Source of the DNA: Onthophagus taurus
Lineage: Eukaryota > Arthropoda > Insecta > Coleoptera > Scarabaeidae
DNA length: 64,000 bases
NCBI RefSeq assembly: GCF_036711975.1
Contig: NC_091970.1
Location: 3,541,501-3,605,500 of the forward strand
Direction of reading: 5' to 3'
The notes beneath the pieces were generated by a model. That model was not told the DNA's origin and searched no databases. It worked only from the letters and a program-made list of their open reading frames with translations. Of the stretch, positions 59,501 to 64,000 are shown piece by piece. The position numbers and the translations under genes are program-made. Numbering within the stretch: position 1 is the first letter of the stretch; the number at the start of each line of letters is the position of its first letter.

Positions 59501-60306
59501 ACGGGATTTGGAGGAGGTTAAAAAAACTAATCGCAGGTTACAAAAAGAAAGGGAAGGGAGTTTGAGGAATTTATCCGAGCGAAAAGAATTTCGAAGTTAC
59601 CCCGAGAAATTAACGAATCAACTATCAAAGAATAACGAAGAGAAACATTGCGATGATGAAGTGAGAGCTTTGAGAACGGAACGGGATAAAATGAAATCGC
59701 AATTGTGTCGAATCGAGGATGATTTTCAAGTTTTAAAGAATAAAAGAATACAAGATGTGAGTATTTAAATAAAAATGAAATGAACTCGTAATGTTTGTAA
59801 GATGTTCTAAAATTGTTTGTAGTTAAATACATTGCAAGAAGCTCACGAAAAAGAAATCTCAACATACCTTGCAAACATTACGCCGCTCAGGGAACAGCTC
59901 GAGATTCAACAGGTATCTTTGAGTAGCTTACAGAAACAATTGATGGGGACCAAGGAGGAATTAGCTATTGTTACCGTAGAGCGCGATCATTTGAATAACA
60001 GACTCCAACCTGTTTTGCCATCGTTTGATTCAAGCGATTCTAGCGAAGTTGAAGCGTTAAAGAAAAAAGTAATGTTTTTAATACATTACAAAAAATAATT
60101 AATTAATAAATAAAACATTTTAGGTGGCTTTTTTGGAAAGACGTTACGAAGAACGAGAACACCGTTTAAGGGCTATCGTACATGGTTTGGCACAAAAGAA
60201 CGTCTCAAATAAGAGTTGCGACCAATGCGCGATAAGACAACAACAATTAATCGGCTACAAAGTCGAATTGGATCAATTAATTGCGACTTTGAAGTGTTTG
60301 CAATGA
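53511..60306 (+). CDS. coiled-coil protein, probable CEP162/QN1 orthologue
   Basis: Four exons fit in phase: 53511-54302, 58560-59756, 59823-60068, 60124-60306 (805 aa). The N-terminal 200 residues are acidic and Ser-rich with a short motif (SSSLAEFLQKEV) after a Trp pair. From about residue 210 nearly everything is heptad-like coiled coil (LQLEIETKNKEV through LKNKRIQD). The end has SEVEALKKK-VAFLERRYEERE and a CDQCAIRQQQ segment. This layout and the C-terminal EALKKKV..LE..Y.ERE pattern resemble CEP162, which docks on axonemal microtubules at the ciliary transition zone. The name is an inference from memory; a different centrosomal coiled-coil protein is possible. Intron 1 (4.3 kb) holds the carboxypeptidase cluster on the other strand. 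Confidence 0.75.
54386..55648 (-). CDS. M14 zinc carboxypeptidase (A/B type), intronless
   Basis: A single-exon frame of 420 aa. It has a signal peptide (about 1-20), a propeptide of about 100 residues (YKGYQLWKLK, then LLISADN-type sequence), and a peptidase domain. Zinc ligands are His179 and Glu182 (HAREW) and His301 (SIHSYGQ). Substrate residues RKNR, DLNRNF, Tyr352 and catalytic Glu374 (FELRD) are all present, so it should be active. At the specificity position (255 in bovine CPA, seven past Tyr248) it has Thr359, not the Asp of basic-residue enzymes, suggesting an A-like or relaxed preference. Secreted gut digestion is likely. It lies in the CEP162-like intron 1, next to decayed relatives. 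Confidence 0.94.
   Translation of the reverse strand: MHIIFTTILIITVLNPLIITQDLSKRVSYKGYQLWKLKADTKEKKDAIKNLDIVEITRWSVNKSSPDVLISADNLEKVKNDLERYEISHRVLIKDVQGIIDEQPIEDAEEMKFSHKIETFNLSEYHNFPVIINYLTILTKVHNHIKLTTIGKTIQNNPIDVVTISGGGKNGIFIEAGLHAREWISPASIIFVISTFANDFNKESGAIKKLDWHFLPIGNPDGYIYSYTKDRLWRKNRSRWGNCFGTDLNRNFGYQWDYGDPNPCEETFSGTEGFSEHETVAIRDYIKKFDPHYWKAYVSIHSYGQYVLYPYGFSKTMPGNINELKMISQNVIKAIKEPYKTTYTSSAVSDLYIAAGVSTDWAKSIGIQYSFAFELRDQGKYAFLLPAQYIIPTGEELLNGIRVIAESALNDISKKSVGRN
55864..56018 (-). pseudogene. carboxypeptidase remnant 1
   Basis: Read on the minus strand, about 56018-55925 gives ENRSRRRNCAEIDLNKNFGV, matching the RKNRARG...CAGTDLNRNYGY region of the neighbouring genes. About 55920-55864 gives EEQGTDLAVLRVIAEVAANT then a stop, matching the last residues of the intact gene at 56544. 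Everything between is deleted, and stops separate the parts. The sequence to its right (56020-56170) repeats the 5' flank of the 54386 gene (tctcgcattttattc, gacataacctta, gctagatgg), so the duplication included upstream DNA. Confidence 0.8.
56235..56400 (-). pseudogene. carboxypeptidase remnant 2
   Basis: The minus strand gives LLINNYQDINKVAQDVIN, equivalent to LITTDYQDLNKVAQDVAN in the intact gene at 56544. After a stop it gives CNYRPVGNTLCIPS-like residues, equivalent to the YTYGPAGNTLYPAS segment. Nothing else of the gene remains. It lies between remnant 1 and the intact two-exon copy. Confidence 0.75.
56544..57973 (-). CDS. M14 zinc carboxypeptidase, B-like specificity
   Basis: Two exons on the minus strand: 57973-57526 and 57469-56544 (457 aa). 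It has a signal peptide (MLRFSLFLALFSLTLCF), an acidic propeptide (ISYDGYQVWKVSF; EEEEDEF before the cleavage region), then the peptidase domain. Ligands are His215 and Glu218 (HAREW) and His345 (SYHSYGQ). RKNR, DLNRNYGY, Tyr397 and catalytic Glu421 (IELRD) are present. At the specificity position stands Asp404 (ASGGSDDWA), as in carboxypeptidase B, so cleavage of C-terminal Lys/Arg is expected. An in-frame GTG lies two codons upstream but ATG at 57973 is the natural start. An atcacatagatg-free, AT-rich flank separates it from the CEP162-like exon 2. Confidence 0.94.
57974..58559. other. carboxypeptidase promoter side, within the CEP162-like intron
   Basis: A minus-strand TATA-like word (tttataccga region near 58035) lies about 60 nt upstream of the carboxypeptidase start. 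The remainder is plain intron up to the acceptor at 58559. Nothing else was recognised. Confidence 0.5.
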
Positions 60307-61464
60307 TTTTCATCCGATTAAGTCCAATTTGAAACGTCCAATAACTATTTAACGTTTTATGAAGAAACTTAGTCCAATATTTAAAACTTTTAGTATTTAG
60401 AGATCTTCCAGTATTTATAGATTTTTTAAATAATTTTTTTATACATATTTTCTTGATAGGACTAAAACGGTAAGTGTTATTTATCTGGTTATACCCGTTG
60501 TTATATTGTATTTATATTGATATTTAAACCCTATAGTTAATTATAGAAGGGAAAAAAGAAATATTTATTTTCATTTTACCTTGCTTAATTTAATTTTATT
60601 ATTTTTTTTTATTTTTTAGATATTAACATGGACATGACGTTCGGTAAGACTTTCCTAATCCTAATTGACTCTTTTTTATAATATCATTAGAAAGTAGAAA
60701 TCATTTAAAACTGCTCCGAACACTACAATTTTGAAATTTTGAGGTTAACTTTTACTAAATTAAATAATCAATTGATATTAACGCAAATTAAACTCATCAA
60801 CGTATTTAAATTATGATTTATTTATAAAAATAATTATTAATATTTAATATGACAGATTTAGTTTCTTCGGTGCTACCTGGTGCTACCAACCATACCAACC
60901 TATTTTATTTAATTCTTTATTTTTTATCTTTTAATTTTTACTTCTCTATTTATAAACTTATTCATTAATAGGTAAAATTAACCCCAATTTAGATGAAAAT
61001 TTCGATTTTTAATTGTTTTTAAATTTTCAAAATAATTTTTTTTTAATCTCACCCCATCTAGCGTTAGCCGCCCATATTAATCATCTTTTAGTTTTTTTTG
61101 ACATTTCAAACTCATTTGTATTCTTTCCTAAAATCATTAAAATGGAAAAAAAAGCTTAATTGAACCGGAAAATCTATTCAAATATGTTCATTGACACTAA
61201 AGTTATTAATTTAAAGTGATAATAAGTTCCATGAAGTGAACTTTAGGTAAGTAAAAAAAAACTTAATTTTGCTTTACACAATTAAATTTTATTTACTCAT
61301 ATGTATTTCTTTGTTTTTAGATATTACAATTATTTCAACATTTTTGCAGCTAACTACAATAATCTACAGACATCGTATTCACTAACAATAAGAGAAGGTA
61401 CATAGAGCATAGCGGTTGTCGTCGTTTTAAAAACAAACTTGCCTGGTTAACATTCAAATGAAAC
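60307..61464. other. spacer between convergent genes
   Basis: It holds the 3' UTRs of the CEP162-like gene (+) and the repeat-protein gene (-). AT-rich, with a ccatctagcg word near 61064. No coding exon was seen. Confidence 0.5.
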
Positions 61465-63999
61465 CTAATAAATCTTTTCTTTCCTTTGCAGCAAACCAAA
61501 CCCGAAGTATTTCGGATTAATCCCGCTTAAAATCTGCATCGACGTCACCGTTACAAGTAATATCTTTACGAAATCGCCCATATCGAAGCCTTTTTTCAAC
61601 GGTATTCCAAATTCGGATGATATTTCGTCTTTTATCGAGTTAGTAATCATAAATCTGTGTGTATTTTGAAGTTTTCTAATTTCATTCTTCCTTAACTCAT
61701 TATTTTCAGATCGTATTCTTCGTGTTTCAGGAGCATCTCCGCGTTGAATTTGTATGGAATTACGTCGTTGTTCGGAGTTACGCCTCGATGATACCATCGC
61801 ATTTGTATTTTGGCGACTTCTGGAATCTTTTGGCTCAATCCTTCTTACTTCTAAAGAGTCTCCTGCCTCTCTAATGTTTTTCCGTGAAGATTCGAGTGTA
61901 TCTTGAGTCAAAATTCGACGAGTTCTATCAGTTCGAATTCGATTTTCAATAGATTGGCGCCGAATATCTTCAGATAAGCGCCTAGTTTCTTCTCTATCAC
62001 TTCCAGATCGAATTCTTCGTGTTTCTGGAACATCTCTGCGCTCAATTTGAATAGAATTGCGGCGGTCTTCAAAGTTACGCCTTGATGACACCATCGTATT
62101 TGTATTTTGGCGACTTCTGGAATCTTTTGGCTCAATCCTTCTTAATTCTAAAGAGTCTCTTGCCTCTCTAATGTTTCTCCGTGAAGATTCGGGCGTATCT
62201 TGAGTTAAAATTCGTCGAGTTCTATCAGTTCGAATTCGATTTTCAGTAGATTGGCGCCGAATATCTTCAGATTGGCGTCTATTTTCTTCTTTATCACTTT
62301 TAGTTCGAATTCTTCGTGTTTCCGGAACATCTCGGCGCTCAGTTTGAATTGAAATCCGGCGGTCGTCAAAGTTACGCCTTGATGACACCATCCTGTTTGT
62401 ATTTAGACGACTTCTTGAATCTTTTGGCTCAATCCTTCTTAGTTCTAAAGAGTCCCGAGCTTCTTTAATGTTTCTTCGTGATGATTCGAGTATATTTTCA
62501 GTCAAAACTCGCCTATTTCTATCAGATCGAACCCTATTTTCATCAAAACGGCTTCTATTTTCAATAGATTGGCGCCGAACATCTTCAGATTGGCGTCTAT
62601 TTTCTTCTCTATCACTTCCAGATCGAATTCTTCGTGTTTCTGGAGTATCTCGGCGTTCAATTTGATTGGATTTACTTTCTTGTTCGGAGTTACGCCTTGA
62701 TGACACCATCGTATTTGTATTTTGGCGACTTTTGGAATCTTTTGGCTCAATCCTTCTTAATTCTAAAGAGTCTCTTGCCTCTCTAATGTTTCTCCGTGAA
62801 GATTCGGGCGTATCTTGAGTCAAAATTCGTCGAGTTCTATCAATTCGAATTCGATTTTCAATAGATTGGCGCCGAATATCTTCAGATTGGCGTCTATTTT
62901 CTTCTTTATCACTTTTAGTTCGAATTCTTCGTGTTTCCGGAACATCTCGGCGCTCAGTTTGAATTGAAATCCGGCGGTCGTCAAAGTTACGCCTTGATGA
63001 CACCATCCTGTTTGTATTTAGACGACTTCTTGAATCTTTTGGCTCAATCCTTCTTAGTTCTAAAGAGTCCCGAGCTTCTTTAATGTTTCTTCGTGATGAT
63101 TCGAGTATATTTTCAGTCAAAACTCGCCTATTTCTATCAGATCGAACCCTATTTTCATCAAAACGGCTTCTATTTTCAATAGATTGGCGCCGAACATCTT
63201 CAGATTGGCGTCTATTTTCTTCTCTATCACTTCCAGATCGAATTCTTCGTGTTTCTGGAGCATCTCGGCGTTCAATTTGATTGGATTTACTTTCTTGTTC
63301 GGAGTTACGCCTTGATGAGACCATCTTATTTGTATTTAGGCGACTTCTTGAGCCTTTAGGCTCAACCCTTCTTAATTCTAAAGAGTCCCGAGCTTCTTTA
63401 ATGTTCCTTCGTGATGATTCGAGTACATTTTCGGTCAAATCTCGCCTATTTCTATCAGATTGAATCCTATTTTCAACAAAACGGCTTCTATTTTCAATAG
63501 ATTGGCGCCGAATATCTTCAGATTGGCGTCTATTTTCTTCTTTATCACTTTCAGTTCGAATTCTTCGTGTTTCTGGAACATCTCGGCGCTCAATTTGAAT
63601 TGAAATCCGGCGGTCTTCAAAGTTACGCCTTGATGACACCATCCTGTTTGTATTTAGACGACTTCTTGAGTCTTTTGGCTCAATCCTTCTTAATTCTAAA
63701 GAGTCCCGAACTTCTTTAATGTTTCTTCGTGATGATTCGAATACATTTTCAGTCAAAACTCGCCTATTTCTATCAGATCGAACCCTGTTTTCATCAAAAC
63801 GGCTTCTATTTTCAATAGATTGGCGCCGAATATCTTCAGATTGGCGTCTATTTTCTTCTCTATCACTTCCAGATTGAATTCTTCGTGTTTCTGGGGCATC
63901 TCGGCTTTCAATTTGATTGGAATTACTTCCTTGTTCGGAGTTACGCCTTGATGAGGCCATTCTGTTTGTATTTAGGCGACTTTTTGAGTCTTTTGGCTC
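61465..63999 (-). CDS. Arg/Ser/Glu-rich tandem-repeat protein (5' partial)
   Basis: One open frame runs from the window edge to a stop at 61465-61467, over 840 codons; the start lies beyond the window. It consists of tandem units of 99 or 106 residues with the theme SRRN..., R(R/G)D(A/V)PETRRIR, SDREENRRQSEDIRRQSIEN, R(R)ILT, ESSRRNIKEARDSLELRRIE, PKDSRSRLNTN. Aromatic residues and Cys are almost absent. The units are followed by about 80 unique residues with a hydrophobic segment (FVKILLVTVTSMQILSG) before the C-terminus. RRQS and RRNS look like basophilic kinase sites. It is not a classic SR splicing factor, since no RRM is visible. I recognise no family. Frame-preserving repeat lengths argue that it is translated. 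A disordered or coiled structural, nuclear or germline protein is conceivable, but that is speculation. Confidence 0.8.
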   Translation of the reverse strand, partial: EPKDSKSRLNTNRMASSRRNSEQGSNSNQIESRDAPETRRIQSGSDREENRRQSEDIRRQSIENRSRFDENRVRSDRNRRVLTENVFESSRRNIKEVRDSLELRRIEPKDSRSRLNTNRMVSSRRNFEDRRISIQIERRDVPETRRIRTESDKEENRRQSEDIRRQSIENRSRFVENRIQSDRNRRDLTENVLESSRRNIKEARDSLELRRVEPKGSRSRLNTNKMVSSRRNSEQESKSNQIERRDAPETRRIRSGSDREENRRQSEDVRRQSIENRSRFDENRVRSDRNRRVLTENILESSRRNIKEARDSLELRRIEPKDSRSRLNTNRMVSSRRNFDDRRISIQTERRDVPETRRIRTKSDKEENRRQSEDIRRQSIENRIRIDRTRRILTQDTPESSRRNIREARDSLELRRIEPKDSKSRQNTNTMVSSRRNSEQESKSNQIERRDTPETRRIRSGSDREENRRQSEDVRRQSIENRSRFDENRVRSDRNRRVLTENILESSRRNIKEARDSLELRRIEPKDSRSRLNTNRMVSSRRNFDDRRISIQTERRDVPETRRIRTKSDKEENRRQSEDIRRQSTENRIRTDRTRRILTQDTPESSRRNIREARDSLELRRIEPKDSRSRQNTNTMVSSRRNFEDRRNSIQIERRDVPETRRIRSGSDREETRRLSEDIRRQSIENRIRTDRTRRILTQDTLESSRKNIREAGDSLEVRRIEPKDSRSRQNTNAMVSSRRNSEQRRNSIQIQRGDAPETRRIRSENNELRKNEIRKLQNTHRFMITNSIKDEISSEFGIPLKKGFDMGDFVKILLVTVTSMQILSGINPKYFGFGLLQRKEKIY

Positions 64000-64000
64000 A

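Noticed and set aside
63958-63960. Met in MASSRR as the start of the repeat protein
   Set aside because: The frame stays open upstream to the window edge, with repeat residues (EPKDSKSRLNTNR), so this Met is internal.
1-64000. tRNA, rRNA, CRISPR or bacterial-type features
   Set aside because: I saw no tRNA-like cloverleaf with a ggttcgaatc-type arm, no rRNA sequence and no spaced direct repeats of CRISPR type. The sequence is eukaryotic. A covariance-model scan would be needed to exclude tRNAs fully.

Overview
The window is AT-rich eukaryotic DNA with spliced protein-coding genes. Introns are GT-AG and range from about 50 nt to several kb. The gene set (gustavus, Smoothened, i-type lysozyme, M14 digestive-type carboxypeptidases, lipase, chymotrypsin-fold homologue) points to an insect. 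A beetle is my best guess, but that is inference and not proven here. All exon models were built by hand from splice sites and reading-frame phase. In every complete model the exon lengths sum to a multiple of three.

Layout. 1-4066: non-coding, with copies of a dispersed repeat. 4067-4682 (+): last exons of a VWC-domain protein. 5655-7644 (+): 2-hydroxyacyl-CoA lyase (HACL1) ending in a peroxisomal SKL signal. 8773-19105 (+): RING-finger gene whose 7.6-kb intron holds two minus-strand genes, a malate-dehydrogenase-like pseudoenzyme (11095-12836) and a secreted lipase (13218-16261). 20380-22684 (-): i-type lysozyme, with a dead RTE-type retrotransposon in an intron. 24717-31866 (-): gustavus (SPRY/SOCS box), with a probable His-rich N-terminal extension encoded about 5 kb upstream. 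32-38.5 kb: non-coding, with GC-rich islands and a tandem repeat. 38556-39516 (+): F-actin capping protein beta. 40595-43590 (+): Smoothened. 43710-44832 (-): serine protease homologue with all three catalytic residues replaced. 45636-52748 (+): ARFGEF3/BIG3-type large protein. 53511-60306 (+): coiled-coil protein, probably CEP162/QN1, whose first intron contains a minus-strand carboxypeptidase cluster (two intact genes, two decayed remnants). 61465-64000 (-): 3' part of an Arg/Ser/Glu-rich tandem-repeat protein that runs off the window.

The genes do not form one pathway. Themes that recur are nested genes in opposite orientation, enzyme folds that have lost their catalytic residues (MDH-like, serine protease homologue), and small transposable elements in introns. 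These include two copies of a MITE with 9-bp target duplications and one Harbinger-like MITE. The least explained item is the repeat protein at the right edge.
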